Part shown: positions 16,434 through 26,069 of the stretch, piece after piece
Position numbering within the stretch: position 1 is the stretch's first letter
Layout of the letters: each line of letters begins with the position of its first letter
DNA from: Bradyrhizobium diazoefficiens
GTDB taxonomy: Bacteria > Pseudomonadota > Alphaproteobacteria > Rhizobiales > Xanthobacteraceae
Length of the DNA: 64,000 bases
Direction: 5' to 3'
Assembly: GCF_016599855.1 (NCBI RefSeq)
Contig: NZ_CP067041.1
Span: forward strand, 4,588,001 to 4,652,000
The notes under the pieces: model-generated
What the model saw: only the letters and a program-made list of their open reading frames with translations
The model's database searches: none
What the model was told of the DNA's origin: nothing
Program-made: the position numbers and the translations under genes

Positions 16434-17663
16434 CTAGATGATGCCCTGCTTCTTCAGCTCCTCGATCTTCCCCGCATCATAGCCGAGCTTGCCGCCGAGC
16501 ACTTCCTGGGTGTGCTCCCCTAACAGCGGCGGGGCGCGGTAATTCTTGATCGGGGTCTCCGACAGAGTGAGTGCGTTGCGGATCAGCGAGAGTTCTGGCT
16601 CGAAGGGATGGTCGACCTTCACCCGCATGCCGCGCGACTGGACGTGCGGATCGGCAAATACCTGCTCGAAATTGTTGATCGGACCTGAGGGCACGCCGGC
16701 CTCCTCCAGCTTGTCCAGCCAATAGGCTACCGGCTGCTTCAGAAACAAGCCCGCGAAGATCGCCATGATCTCCTTGCCGTGCACGACGCGATCGTTGTTC
16801 TTGATAAAGCGCGGATCGTTCGCCAGCTCAGGCTCGCCGAGCACGGCGCAGGTGCGCTGAAACTGGCCGTCATTGCCGACCACCAGCATCAGCTCACCGT
16901 CGGTGCAGCGGAACACGCCGGCCGGCATGCCGCCATTGCCCCAGGTGCCGCGGCGCGGCGGGGTCTTGCCGTCGACGAGGTAGATCTGGAGCCAGTGCGA
17001 CAGCGAAGCGATGACGGTGTCCAACAGGCAGACGTCGATGTGTTGTCCTTGCCCATCATTGGCGTCGCGATGGTAGAGCGCCGAGAGAATCCCGATGGAG
17101 GTGTTCATGCCGGTCATGTAGTCGACAATCGACGGGCCGACCTTCATCGGTCCCTCGCCCGGCTCGCCGTCCATATGGCCGGTGACGCTCATCAGGCCGC
17201 CCATCGCCTGCAGGATGGCGTCATAGCCGGCGCGCGCCGCGTAGGGTCCGGTCTGGCCGAAGCCGGTGACCGAGCAATAGATGATGCCGGGATTGATCGC
17301 CTTGATCGTCTCGTAGTCGAGGCCGTAGCGCTTGAGATCGCCGACCTTGTAATTCTCCATGAAGACGTCGGCATCCTTGGCGAGCTCGCGGATGATCGCC
17401 TGCCCTTCGGGCTTGGCGATGTTGACGGTGACGGACTTCTTGTTGCGGTTGGCGCAGAGATAGAACGAATTGTTGTTGTTCGCCTTGCCCTCAGGGTCGG
17501 TCAGATAGGGCGGGCCGAAGGCGCGCGCGTCATCGCCAGTGCCGGGCCGCTCGATCTTGATCACCTCCGCGCCGAGATCGCCCAGCATCTGGGCCGACAA
17601 GGGACCTGCGAGCACACGCGTGAGGTCAAGGATCTTGATGCCTGAGAGCGGCAGGGCCGACAT
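16434..17663 (-). CDS. CaiB/BaiF family CoA transferase
   Basis: 409 residues from ATG at 17663 with GGAGGA 8 bases upstream. GIKILDLTRVLAGP at the N-terminus, KSVTVNIAKPEG, YCSVTGFGQTGPYA and AGYDAILQAMGGLMSVTG carry the family signatures; the Asp in GYD matches the catalytic Asp that forms the acyl-CoA anhydride. Class III CoA transfer between carboxylic acids, cytoplasmic. Followed upstream on the same strand by an MFS carrier and a 3-keto-acid cleavage enzyme, so it may activate the imported acid. Confidence 0.85.
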   Translation of the reverse strand: MSALPLSGIKILDLTRVLAGPLSAQMLGDLGAEVIKIERPGTGDDARAFGPPYLTDPEGKANNNNSFYLCANRNKKSVTVNIAKPEGQAIIRELAKDADVFMENYKVGDLKRYGLDYETIKAINPGIIYCSVTGFGQTGPYAARAGYDAILQAMGGLMSVTGHMDGEPGEGPMKVGPSIVDYMTGMNTSIGILSALYHRDANDGQGQHIDVCLLDTVIASLSHWLQIYLVDGKTPPRRGTWGNGGMPAGVFRCTDGELMLVVGNDGQFQRTCAVLGEPELANDPRFIKNNDRVVHGKEIMAIFAGLFLKQPVAYWLDKLEEAGVPSGPINNFEQVFADPHVQSRGMRVKVDHPFEPELSLIRNALTLSETPIKNYRAPPLLGEHTQEVLGGKLGYDAGKIEELKKQGII

Positions 17664-17811
17664 GTCGATTTCCTCCGGGGAACTGGATCTTGGCGCGGCG
17701 GCGAGATCGCGGGCCGCGCTCCCTGCGGATACACCATTTTGAAGTCCCGAGCACTGCGCGCTGGGCATACGGCCATCTCTCAGCGGCCCTATTTCCGCGT
17801 CGCGAATAACT

Positions 17812-19017
17812 CTACGCCGCGCCGACCGCCACGGCGCCCGGACGACGCCGTCCCAGCAGGATCAGGATCAGCACCGTCGCGCAGGAAAAGGCCAGGGTGA
17901 GCCCCAGCGCGCCGCGGCTGCCGAACTGGGTGAGCAGGCCGGCAAGGAGCGGCGGCGAGATCGCGGAGGCCAGATTGAGCGGCAGCGCGATCATCGACAT
18001 GGCCTTGGCGAACTCGGCCTGGTCGTAGAACACGAGCGGGATCGTCGCCCGCGCCACCGCCATCGCGCCGCTGCCGGCGCCGTAGAGCAGGATGAAGACC
18101 GCCACCGCCCAGGTCGCGCCCTCGCTCAGCATCAGCAGCACCATGGCGACGGGAAGCGCGGTGCCGGCGACGAGCCCGGTCGTGATGCCGTCCCACCGCG
18201 CGCCGCCGAGGAAGTCGAGGCCGCGCGCGCTGACCTGGATCACGCCCAGCACCGAGCCGAAGGCAAGGGCCTGCGCCGGCGCGAGGCCCTCCGCCCGCAA
18301 CAACTCGATCAGAATGGCGCTGATGCCGAAATTGACGAAGGCGTTCATCGTGATCACGCAGACGACGAGGCCGAAGGTGCTTCTTGGAATAGCAGGCAGC
18401 GGCGCGGCCTTGACGGCCTCGCCACGATCGTCCGTCGCAATTTTTCGGCGCGGCGCGAGAAACGCATAGAGCGGAAGATTGATGGCGAGCATCATGGCCG
18501 CATAGACGAGACAGGTGTCGCGCCAGCCGAACAGACCGCTCAGAAGCGATGTGGTCGGCCAGAAGATGCTGCTAGAGAGACCCGTCACCAGCATCAATCC
18601 GCCGATGGCATTTTTGGCGCCGCGTCCGGCGATTTCGTTCAGCATGATATAGGCGCCAGTCGACAGCGTGGCGCTGCCGCCCATGCCGAGAATGACCCAG
18701 CCGGCGAAATAGAGCATCGGCTCGCGCGCGAAAAACAGCACAACGTAGCCCGGCGCGGAGACAACAGTGCCCATCATCATCACTCTGCGCGCGCCGTGCC
18801 GTGCAAAGGCCTTGGCGAGCCAGGGCGCGCACAGACCCATGGTGACATAGAGGACCGAGCTGCCCGCAAACACCGCCGGCAGGCTCATGCCGAGATCGGC
18901 CCCGAGGTCGCGGCCAACCACGGCCGGAAGGCCGATCGTCCCCCATCCGATGAGCTGGGTGATCGCGAGCACCAGCAGGACCCCGATGAGCCTGCTGTCA
19001 GATTTCAAGAACCGCAT
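17812..19017 (-). CDS. MFS transporter
   Basis: 401 residues with about twelve hydrophobic segments (for example VLLVLAITQLIGWGTIGLPA and the TLAFSCATVLILILLGRR end). The start at 19017 (MRFLKSDSRL) is preferred because it gives a normal cytoplasmic N-terminus, but its ribosome site is weak; ATG at 19044 is an alternative. A major-facilitator carrier of the organic-anion or oxalate/formate-like type is plausible. Same strand as the CoA transferase (148-base gap). Confidence 0.75.
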   Translation of the reverse strand: MRFLKSDSRLIGVLLVLAITQLIGWGTIGLPAVVGRDLGADLGMSLPAVFAGSSVLYVTMGLCAPWLAKAFARHGARRVMMMGTVVSAPGYVVLFFAREPMLYFAGWVILGMGGSATLSTGAYIMLNEIAGRGAKNAIGGLMLVTGLSSSIFWPTTSLLSGLFGWRDTCLVYAAMMLAINLPLYAFLAPRRKIATDDRGEAVKAAPLPAIPRSTFGLVVCVITMNAFVNFGISAILIELLRAEGLAPAQALAFGSVLGVIQVSARGLDFLGGARWDGITTGLVAGTALPVAMVLLMLSEGATWAVAVFILLYGAGSGAMAVARATIPLVFYDQAEFAKAMSMIALPLNLASAISPPLLAGLLTQFGSRGALGLTLAFSCATVLILILLGRRRPGAVAVGAA

Positions 19018-19149
19018 TCCAGTCGTCGCCTGCCCCAGCGGCATACCCGCAAACAGACACGTCATAGCGGGAGTCCTGGCAGAGCGGAATGCCGGCCGCC
19101 GAATGGCAGAAGGCGGCTCGGAGCATGTCAGGCCGAAGACGGTGCGCCC

Positions 19150-19977
19150 CTATCCCGCGATCCCGAGCGCGGATCGCGCTTCGGCGGCGGTGGCGACGCG
19201 CCGGCCGTGGCGCGCGACAGCCTCGCAGGCGATGGTCACGAGCTCCGCGTTGCTGCCGGCAAGGTGCGTCTTGTCGATCCTGATATTGTCCTCGAGGCCG
19301 GTGCGAACCGCGTCGGCGCCGCGCGCCAGCGCCCAGTCCATGACCTCGGCTTGATGGCGTCCGATCCCGGCCGCGGTCCATATCGCAGCCGGGATTAGCC
19401 GCCTGAGCTCTGCCAGCAGGATGTCGAGCACATGCTCATCGGCCGGCATCGCGTTCTTGACGCCCATGACGAATTGCACGTGTGGACGAGCGTCGATCAG
19501 CCCTGCCTCGATCAAGCGGCGGGCGCCATGCAGATGCGACAGATCGAAGATCTCGATTTCCGGACGGATGCCATTTGCCTTCATGCCGGTGGCGAGAGTC
19601 TCGACCAGAGCGGCGCTGTTCTCGTAGACAATGGTCGGAAAGTTCACCGACCCGGTGGACAGCGAGGCCATGTCCGGCTTCAGGTAGAGCGACGATCCAC
19701 GCGCCGAGGGATCGCGGCCGCGCCCGCCGGTCGAGAACTGAACGATCATGTCAGGACAATGCTTCCTGATGCCCTGCTGCACCAGGGCAAAGCGTTCCGG
19801 GTCGGATGATGGCGTCTCGTCGTCGTTTCGCACATGGATGTGCGCAAGCGTCGCGCCGGCCTCAAAGGCCTCGTGCGTCGACTCGATCTGCTCGGCCGGC
19901 AATATGGGGACCGCGGGATTGTCCTTCTTGCGCGGAACGGAGCCGGTGATGGCGACAGCAACAACAGCGGGATTCAT
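19150..19977 (-). CDS. BKACE / 3-keto-5-aminohexanoate cleavage family enzyme (DUF849)
   Basis: 275 residues. AVAITGSVPRKKDNPAVP at the N-terminus, then THEAFEAGATLAHIHVRNDD with the Zn-binding HxH pair, and VQFSTGGRGRDPSARG and PDMASLSTGSVNFP match beta-keto acid cleavage enzymes, which condense a beta-keto acid with acetyl-CoA to give acetoacetate and a CoA ester. The product fits the adjacent CoA transferase. Substrate not predictable from sequence alone. Confidence 0.85.
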   Translation of the reverse strand: MNPAVVAVAITGSVPRKKDNPAVPILPAEQIESTHEAFEAGATLAHIHVRNDDETPSSDPERFALVQQGIRKHCPDMIVQFSTGGRGRDPSARGSSLYLKPDMASLSTGSVNFPTIVYENSAALVETLATGMKANGIRPEIEIFDLSHLHGARRLIEAGLIDARPHVQFVMGVKNAMPADEHVLDILLAELRRLIPAAIWTAAGIGRHQAEVMDWALARGADAVRTGLEDNIRIDKTHLAGSNAELVTIACEAVARHGRRVATAAEARSALGIAG

Positions 19978-20261
19978 CCTGCAACCTCATCATGATGGCG
20001 CTCGCGCGCACAAAGTTCGAGTAGACAGCACGTAACGCTTGAAGCCCTGCCGCTGCAAAATTGATCGATCACAGCGGCATCGCCTTCCTTTGCGCTCCCG
20101 TCAACTCCGAACTGCGGCAGCACCGCTCGCCGCTCCCGCACGCTGACGTTCATAGTTAGCCGGCGCATCGGGATGGCCTTGGGAAGAGAACGGCGTCATC
20201 TTCAGCGACGGCGTCGAGGCCGACTGCCTCGATTTCAACGCGGGCGCCATGGCGCTTTCCT
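19978..20261. other. Intergenic interval with a possible gene remnant
   Basis: About 280 bases. On the plus strand 20185-20270 reads as a coding-like stretch (GVIFSDGVEADCLDFNAGAM) with no start, ending in a frame that runs into the VOC gene tail; it may be a fragment of a lost gene. No recognised family. Confidence 0.25.
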
Positions 20262-20696
20262 TCAAACCTGTCCCTCGGTGTCGCGATAGACGGCTTCTAT
20301 GTTGTTTCCATCGGGGTCGAGGAGAAAGGCGGCGTAGTAGCCCGGAGGGTAGCCGCCGGATCGGAGACCGGGGGAGCCATTGTCTGTTCCACCGGCGGCT
20401 AGGCCTGCTCGATGAAAAGCATCGACAGCTTCCCGCGAGGTAGCACGAAACGCCATGTGTTGTTTGACACCGCTAGGATGAAAGATGTCGATCCAGAATG
20501 AAGGGTAATCGGCTCCGAAAGCGACGCCGGCGGTGCCTGGACTTTCCCCTTCGATCGCATTCCTGTCCCTGTCGATGCGCACCAAGACTTTACAGCCAAG
20601 TGGCCGCAATGTTGCCTCATAGAAATGGGCCGAGCGAGCGATGTTCGAAACGCCGATGCCGGTGTGGTCGATGAGCCAGTTGCCACTCTTCGGCAT
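20262..20696 (-). CDS. VOC/glyoxalase superfamily protein
   Basis: 144 residues. IDHTGIGVSNIARSAHFYEA at the start carries the first metal His, KQHMAFRATSREAVDAFHRA the second, and YYAAFLLDPDGNNIEAVYRD the Glu-containing third motif. Vicinal-oxygen-chelate fold; could be a lyase, dioxygenase or resistance protein. Substrate unknown. Confidence 0.85.
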   Translation of the reverse strand: MPKSGNWLIDHTGIGVSNIARSAHFYEATLRPLGCKVLVRIDRDRNAIEGESPGTAGVAFGADYPSFWIDIFHPSGVKQHMAFRATSREAVDAFHRAGLAAGGTDNGSPGLRSGGYPPGYYAAFLLDPDGNNIEAVYRDTEGQV

Positions 20697-20780
20697 CAGC
20701 GCCTCTCCATCCTCTCTTCCGGCAACCGTACCTGATTATCGCCCGACAACTGACCACAGGATCTCGGAGCGGTTATGGGC

Positions 20781-20990
20781 TCACGGCTGGCTTCCCAGCG
20801 CGGCCTCGCCCGCTTCGCGGCCGGGCACACTGACATGAATCTCGTGTCCCTGGCGGAGTGCCAGCGAGGCAGCGGCCACCGCGGATTCAAATGCTGCTTC
20901 CTTGGTGGCGTATTTGCTTTTGACGTCACCGTCATGGAGCACGCCCCATTCGCCCTCGACCGGCACGATCGCGTATTGAGCAAGGCCCAT
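20781..20990 (-). CDS. DUF2188-like small protein
   Basis: 69 residues. YAIVPVEGEWGVLHDGDVKS, then YATKEAAFESAVAAASLALR and HEIHVSVPG resemble the short beta-beta-alpha DUF2188 domain. AGGAGAGGG lies 4-12 bases before the ATG. Common in Bradyrhizobium; function unknown. Confidence 0.6.
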   Translation of the reverse strand: MGLAQYAIVPVEGEWGVLHDGDVKSKYATKEAAFESAVAAASLALRQGHEIHVSVPGREAGEAALGSQP

Positions 20991-21000
20991 TATCCCTCTC

Positions 21001-22335
21001 CTATTGCTGCGTGACTTGCGGATGCGCCGCCGTCACCCGCCACACCGTGTTGCCGCTGTCGTCGGCGACCAGCAGCGCGCCTGATTTGTCGATGGCAACG
21101 CCGACAGGACGGCCGCGCGCCTGGTTGTCGCTGTTGAGGAAACCGGTGACGACGTCCTGTGCCGGCCCGCTCGGCTTGCCGTCCGTGAACGGCACATACA
21201 CGACCTTGTAGCCGTTCAGCACCTGCCGGTTCCAACTGCCGTGCTCGCCAACGAAGGCGCCATTGCGATAGGCGTCCGGCAGGCTGCTGCCGGTAGAGAA
21301 AGCGAGCCCGAGTGCCGCGACATGCGAGCTCAGCGCATAGTCGGGCACGATCGCCTTGGCGACCAGGTCCGGCCGCTGCGGCTTGACGCGGGGATCGACA
21401 TGCTGGCCGAAATAGCTGTAGGGCCAGCCGTAGAAGGCTCCGTCCTTCACCGAGGTCATGTAGTCGGGCACGAGGTCGGGACCGAGCTCGTCGCGCTCGT
21501 TCACCACCGTCCACAGCGCCCCGGTCTGCGGCTCGAAGCTGAGGCCGTTGGGATTGCGCAGGCCGCTGGCAAAAATGCGCCAGCGGCCGCTGGCGCGATC
21601 CACTTCGAGGATGTCGGCGCGATTATGCTCCGCCTCCATACCGTTCTCGGTGATGTTGCTGTTGGAGCCGACGCCGGCATAGAGCTTTGAGCCATCCCGG
21701 CTTGCGACCAGACTCTTGGTCCAATGGTGGTCGATCGGGCCGCCCGGCAGCGGGGTCAGCACCGTGCCGGGCGCGGTGATCTTCGTATCGCCTTCCGTGT
21801 AGGGATATTTCATGATCGCGTCGGTGTTGGCGACATAAAGATCGTTGCCGACCAGTGCGACGCCGAACGGCGAGTTGAGGTGGTCGAGGAAGACGCTTTG
21901 CGTGTCCGGCACGCCGTCACCATTGTTGTCGCGCAAGAGCGTGATGCGGTTGCTCTCGCCGGTGTCGCCGCCGGAGGTCGCCCAGGACTCGATGTAGCCC
22001 ATCACGATCTCCTTGGGCCGCTTGATCGGGGCGGCCTTCGGCGACTTGGATTCCACCACCAGCACGTCCCCATTGGGCAGAACGTAGAGCGAGCGCGGAT
22101 GCTGCAATCCGGTGGCGAACGCCTTGGCCTGCAGGCCCTGCGCGACGGTCGGCGTCTCGTCCTTCTTCCAGCCGACGATCCGGGCGATGTGCACCGGCGG
22201 CAGCAGATATTGCTGGATATCGGGCAGCACCGGATTAGCGCCGATCTGGGCCTTGGGGTCGCCGCTGCCGTCGTTGCAGCCGACGAGGCTGAGCAGCGAA
22301 ACGCACAACAAGGAGCGGGTAAGCAGAGACGTCAT
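21001..22335 (-). CDS. PQQ-dependent sugar dehydrogenase-like lipoprotein
   Basis: 444 residues from ATG at 22335. The N-terminus MTSLLTRSLLCVSLLSLVGC is a lipoprotein signal with lipobox LVGC. The body has the six-bladed propeller pattern of soluble glucose/sorbosone dehydrogenases: LQHPRSLYVLPNGDVLVVE, SPFGVALVGNDLYVANTD, GLRNPNGLSFEPQTGALWTV and FVGEHGSWNR. It would oxidise a sugar or other alcohol in the periplasm, feeding electrons to the respiratory chain. The start overlaps the stop of the DUF2231 gene (ATGA), so the two are co-translated. Pairing with a membrane protein suggests membrane-linked electron transfer. Confidence 0.85.
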   Translation of the reverse strand: MTSLLTRSLLCVSLLSLVGCNDGSGDPKAQIGANPVLPDIQQYLLPPVHIARIVGWKKDETPTVAQGLQAKAFATGLQHPRSLYVLPNGDVLVVESKSPKAAPIKRPKEIVMGYIESWATSGGDTGESNRITLLRDNNGDGVPDTQSVFLDHLNSPFGVALVGNDLYVANTDAIMKYPYTEGDTKITAPGTVLTPLPGGPIDHHWTKSLVASRDGSKLYAGVGSNSNITENGMEAEHNRADILEVDRASGRWRIFASGLRNPNGLSFEPQTGALWTVVNERDELGPDLVPDYMTSVKDGAFYGWPYSYFGQHVDPRVKPQRPDLVAKAIVPDYALSSHVAALGLAFSTGSSLPDAYRNGAFVGEHGSWNRQVLNGYKVVYVPFTDGKPSGPAQDVVTGFLNSDNQARGRPVGVAIDKSGALLVADDSGNTVWRVTAAHPQVTQQ

Positions 22336-22784
22336 CGCGCAACTCCTACACCGTGTCGGTACACCATGGCCCAGCCGAGCCAGCCGGTGACAGGCAGGAT
22401 CAGCACAGTGAGCACCGAAAGCACGAGGCCGAGCGGCCACACCGAAGTCCAGGCATCACGGGTGTGAATGAGCGCATTGAAGATCGCGAGGAGCAGCGCC
22501 ACGGCGTTGCCGATCAGATGCGGCCAGGCCGGAGACTGCGCACGCACCAGGCGGTTGCCGAGGAAATCGGTCAGGCCGGCGATCGCGGCCAGCACGCCGA
22601 AGATGACGCCGACGAGCAGAAGCCAAGCAGAGAAATCCGCCCACATGATCTCGGCGGAGACGACATAGGTGATGTCGGTCAGTAGCGCGCCGATGAAGCA
22701 CACGATCGGAATCGGCACGAGCATCGGATGAATCGGATGGCCCGCGATTTGCGCGGTCGAGCGCACGCGCACGATGTCTTGCAC
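22332..22784 (-). CDS. DUF2231 membrane protein
   Basis: 150 residues. IAGHPIHPMLVPIPIVCFIG is the DUF2231 signature, followed by four hydrophobic segments. Related proteins often accompany periplasmic PQQ or cytochrome-type oxidation enzymes. Overlaps the dehydrogenase start by four bases, so a shared complex or shared regulation is likely. Confidence 0.8.
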   Translation of the reverse strand: MQDIVRVRSTAQIAGHPIHPMLVPIPIVCFIGALLTDITYVVSAEIMWADFSAWLLLVGVIFGVLAAIAGLTDFLGNRLVRAQSPAWPHLIGNAVALLLAIFNALIHTRDAWTSVWPLGLVLSVLTVLILPVTGWLGWAMVYRHGVGVAR

Positions 22785-22847
22785 GATTGGCCTCGTGTGG
22801 CATGTTGCCCTGCCCGAGCGGCCAACTCATGCTCGCGGGGATGGTTC

Positions 22848-23816
22848 CTAGGATTGCGCCGGAACCGGTGCGGTCGCCAGATACGCATCGTAAGCGCGCT
22901 TCAAGCCGTCGTAAAGCGACGTCGTCGCGCGCCAGCCGAGCTTGTCGAGACGGCTGATGTCGAGCAGCTTGCGCGGCGTGCCGTCGGGGCGCGAGGTGTC
23001 GAAACTGATTTCGCCGCGATAGCCGACGATCTCGGCCACCACGCGGGCGAACTCGGCGATGGCGATGTCCTCGCCGGTGCCGATGTTGATCAGCTCCGCA
23101 CCCGAGTAGGTCTTCATCAAATGCACGCAGGCGTCCGCCATGTCGTCGACATAGAGGAACTCGCGCCGCGGCGTGCCGGTGCCCCAGACCGCGACGGTCT
23201 TGGCGCCCGTGACCTTCGCCTCGTGGAAGCGGCGGATCAGCGCCGCGACGACGTGGCTCAATTCAGGGTGATAATTGTCGCCGGGGCCGTAGAGATTGGT
23301 CGGCATCACGCTGATGAAGTCGCTGCCATACTGGCTGCGATAGGCTTCCGCCATCTTGATGCCGGCGATCTTGGCAATCGCATACGGTTCGTTGGTCGGC
23401 TCCAGCGGGCCTGATAGCACCGAGTCCTCTCGCAGCGGCTGCGGCGCCAGCTTCGGATAGATGCAGGAGGAGCCCAGGAACATCAGCTTCTCGGCGCCGT
23501 TTTGATGCGCGGCATGGATCACATTGGCTGCGATCGCGATGTTGTCGTAGATGAACTCGGCGCGCAGCGTGTTGTTGGCGACGATGCCTCCGACCTTGGC
23601 CGCGGCGAGGAAGATCACCTGCGGCCGCACCCGCGCGAACCAGTCGAATACCGCGGCCTGGTCGCAGAGATCGACCTCGCGCCGATCCACGGTGACGAGG
23701 TTCACGTCCTCCCGCGCCAGCCGGCGCAGAAGCGCGCTGCCGACCATGCCGCGATGGCCGGCGACGTAGACGCTTTTGCCTTTCAGCTCAAACGGTACGC
23801 TTGCCATTTGCGACAT
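22848..23816 (-). CDS. fcl: GDP-L-fucose synthase
   Basis: 322 residues. [14 protein letters not shown] is the Rossmann motif, and GSSCIYP with YAIAK gives the Ser-Tyr-Lys catalytic set of extended SDRs; [15 protein letters not shown] is characteristic of GDP-4-keto-6-deoxymannose epimerase/reductase. It makes GDP-L-fucose with NADPH. Overlaps the end of gmd by about 29 bases, so the two form one unit for cell-surface polysaccharide or LPS sugars. Confidence 0.9.
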   Translation of the reverse strand: MSQMASVPFELKGKSVYVAGHRGMVGSALLRRLAREDVNLVTVDRREVDLCDQAAVFDWFARVRPQVIFLAAAKVGGIVANNTLRAEFIYDNIAIAANVIHAAHQNGAEKLMFLGSSCIYPKLAPQPLREDSVLSGPLEPTNEPYAIAKIAGIKMAEAYRSQYGSDFISVMPTNLYGPGDNYHPELSHVVAALIRRFHEAKVTGAKTVAVWGTGTPRREFLYVDDMADACVHLMKTYSGAELINIGTGEDIAIAEFARVVAEIVGYRGEISFDTSRPDGTPRKLLDISRLDKLGWRATTSLYDGLKRAYDAYLATAPVPAQS

Positions 23817-24858
23817 CCCGTTTGGCCTCCGCCAGATCGCTCGCCATCATCTCTTCGACGAGCTGCGCAAACGTCCGCTTCGGCTTCCAGCCGAGCACCC
23901 GGCGCGCCTTGCTGGCATCACCGACGAGCAGATCGACCTCGGTCGGGCGAAAATAGGTCGGATCGATCCGGACCACGGTCTTGCCGCTCTTCGTGTCGAC
24001 GCCGGTCTCGTCGGCGCCGGCGCCGCGCCATTCGACACGGCGGCCTACTTGTGCAAATGCAAGCTCGACCATCTCTCGCACCGAGCGCATCTCGCCGGTG
24101 GCGAGCACGAAATCGTCGGGCTTGTCCGCCTGGAGGATCATGTGCATGCCCTCGACGTAGTCGCGCGCATGGCCCCAGTCGCGCTTGGCCTCGAGATTGC
24201 CGAGATAAAGCGTATGTTCCAATCCGACTTCGATGCGGGCGACGCCGCGGGTGATCTTGCGGGTGACGAAGGTCTCGCCGCGGATCGGACTCTCATGATT
24301 GAACAGGATGCCGTTGGAAGCAAACATGCCGTAGGCTTCGCGGTAGTTCACCGTGATCCAGTAGCCATAGAGCTTTGCGATGCCGTAAGGCGAACGCGGA
24401 TAGAACGGCGTTGTCTCCTTCTGCGGGATGTCCTGCACCAGGCCGTAGAGCTCGGAGGTCGAGGCCTGATAAAACCGCGTCTCCTTCTCGATGCCGAGAA
24501 TGCGGATCGCTTCCAGCAGGCGCAGCACGCCGACGGCATCGGCGTTGGCGGTGTATTCCGGGCTCTCGAAGCTGACGGCGACGTGACTTTGCGCCGCAAG
24601 ATTGTAGATCTCGGTCGGCCGGATCTGCTGCACCAGGCGGATCAGATTGGTCGAATCCGTCATGTCGCCGTAGTGCATCAGGAACGGCACGTTGCCGACA
24701 TGCGGATCCTGGTAGAGATGATCGACACGCGCCGTGTTGAACGAGGACGAGCGCCGCTTGATCCCGTGCACGACATAGCCGAGCGACAGCAAATGCTCGG
24801 CCAGATAGGCCCCATCCTGACCCGTCACACCGGTGATGAGAGCGATCCGCTCAGCCAT
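23788..24858 (-). CDS. gmd: GDP-mannose 4,6-dehydratase
   Basis: 356 residues. [19 protein letters not shown] is the NADP-binding motif; [10 protein letters not shown] and [15 protein letters not shown] carry the catalytic Thr/Ser, Tyr and Lys; [17 protein letters not shown] is diagnostic for GMD. It converts GDP-mannose to GDP-4-keto-6-deoxymannose, the substrate of the next gene. Standard length. Confidence 0.93.
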   Translation of the reverse strand: MAERIALITGVTGQDGAYLAEHLLSLGYVVHGIKRRSSSFNTARVDHLYQDPHVGNVPFLMHYGDMTDSTNLIRLVQQIRPTEIYNLAAQSHVAVSFESPEYTANADAVGVLRLLEAIRILGIEKETRFYQASTSELYGLVQDIPQKETTPFYPRSPYGIAKLYGYWITVNYREAYGMFASNGILFNHESPIRGETFVTRKITRGVARIEVGLEHTLYLGNLEAKRDWGHARDYVEGMHMILQADKPDDFVLATGEMRSVREMVELAFAQVGRRVEWRGAGADETGVDTKSGKTVVRIDPTYFRPTEVDLLVGDASKARRVLGWKPKRTFAQLVEEMMASDLAEAKRDVANGKRTV

Positions 24859-25025
24859 GTCCGAAAATGCTCCCGAAATGCCTCAGGGGAGCCGGCTTCC
24901 AGCTCCGGCCGAACCCCGTTCTTCTTTGACATATCGGGCGCTGGGGTCAACCTTGCAGGCGCGCCCGGACGGATTTCCGGGACGCTGCTCTCGTATGGGC
25001 CCTACCCAGCAATAGCTGCGAGGTG

Positions 25026-25973
25026 TTACTGCGAGCGGTCCGAGGTCCAGCCCTTGTAATCCTTGATATTGTCTCGGGTCACGAGCTTCGACGGCAGCAG
25101 CTCGACGGTCGAGGCCGGCTTCTGCCCATTGAGAATGCCGACGCCAATCTGCACGGCGCGTCGCGCCATGAAGAACGGATCCTGCGACGCGGATGCCTGG
25201 ATCTGCTTCGATGCCGGATCCTTGAGCGCGGCCTCGATATCCGGCGCACCGTCCACCGACGTGATGATCATGCCGCTGCGGTTCTGCTGACGCGCCGCAA
25301 GGTCGGTGCCGATCGCCTGCGGATCGTTGATGGCGAAGATGGCGTCGATCTTGGGGAAGCGCGTCAGATAGCCTTGCGCGACGGTGAGGCCGCCTTCGCG
25401 CGAGCCCTTGCCGTCCTGATCGCTGGACAGCACCTTGATGCCGGGATTCTTGCCGAACACGTTCTTGCAACCGGTGACGCGGTCGATCACCGCGGAGACT
25501 TGCGGTCCGTTCTCGATGATGACGTCGCCCTTGCCGCTGAGCTTGTCGACGATGTACTGGCAGGAGATCTCGCCGGCCTGGACGTTGTTGGTGGTCACGG
25601 TGGCATCGGCGCCTTCGGCCGCGGTGTCGACCGCGACGACGACGATGCCCGCGGTCTGAGCCTTCTTGATCGCGGGGCCGATCGCCTTGGGATCGCCGGG
25701 GTTCAGCAGGATCAAATCGACGCCCGCGGCGATGAAATTGTCGATCTGGGTAACCTGCTTGCCGAGGTCGTATTCGAAGCCGACGGTGGTGATCTTCACG
25801 TTGGGATTGGTCTTCTTGGCCTCGAACTCGGCGCCCTTGGATAGCGCGACGAAGAACGGGTTGCCCATCGACCCCAGCGAGACGCCGATCGACTTGAGCT
25901 CTTTGGCAGATGACGGTGCGATGGTCAGAGTGAGCGCCATCGCGGCGCCGGCAAGCGAGATCGTCTTCAACAT
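25026..25973 (-). CDS. Sugar ABC transporter substrate-binding protein
   Basis: 315 residues from ATG at 25973, chosen because AGGGAGG lies 8 bases upstream. The first 24 residues are a signal peptide (LAGAAMALTLTIAPSSA). Periplasmic-binding-protein type 1 fold: IGVSLGSMGNPFFVALSKGA, VDLILLNPGDPKAIGPAIKK and AIFAINDPQAIGTDLAA. Like ribose/xylose-type receptors (RbsB/XylF). Downstream partner of the permease and ATPase genes; ligand probably a pentose or polyol, given xylB. Confidence 0.85.
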   Translation of the reverse strand: MLKTISLAGAAMALTLTIAPSSAKELKSIGVSLGSMGNPFFVALSKGAEFEAKKTNPNVKITTVGFEYDLGKQVTQIDNFIAAGVDLILLNPGDPKAIGPAIKKAQTAGIVVVAVDTAAEGADATVTTNNVQAGEISCQYIVDKLSGKGDVIIENGPQVSAVIDRVTGCKNVFGKNPGIKVLSSDQDGKGSREGGLTVAQGYLTRFPKIDAIFAINDPQAIGTDLAARQQNRSGMIITSVDGAPDIEAALKDPASKQIQASASQDPFFMARRAVQIGVGILNGQKPASTVELLPSKLVTRDNIKDYKGWTSDRSQ

Positions 25974-26069
25974 TGGCTTCCTCCCTGGTCTGTCTTCATC
26001 CCCGGACACGGCAGACCAGTTGCCGTAACCGAATCTCACGTCGCACGCGTTCACGTGCGAGCCGAACCG

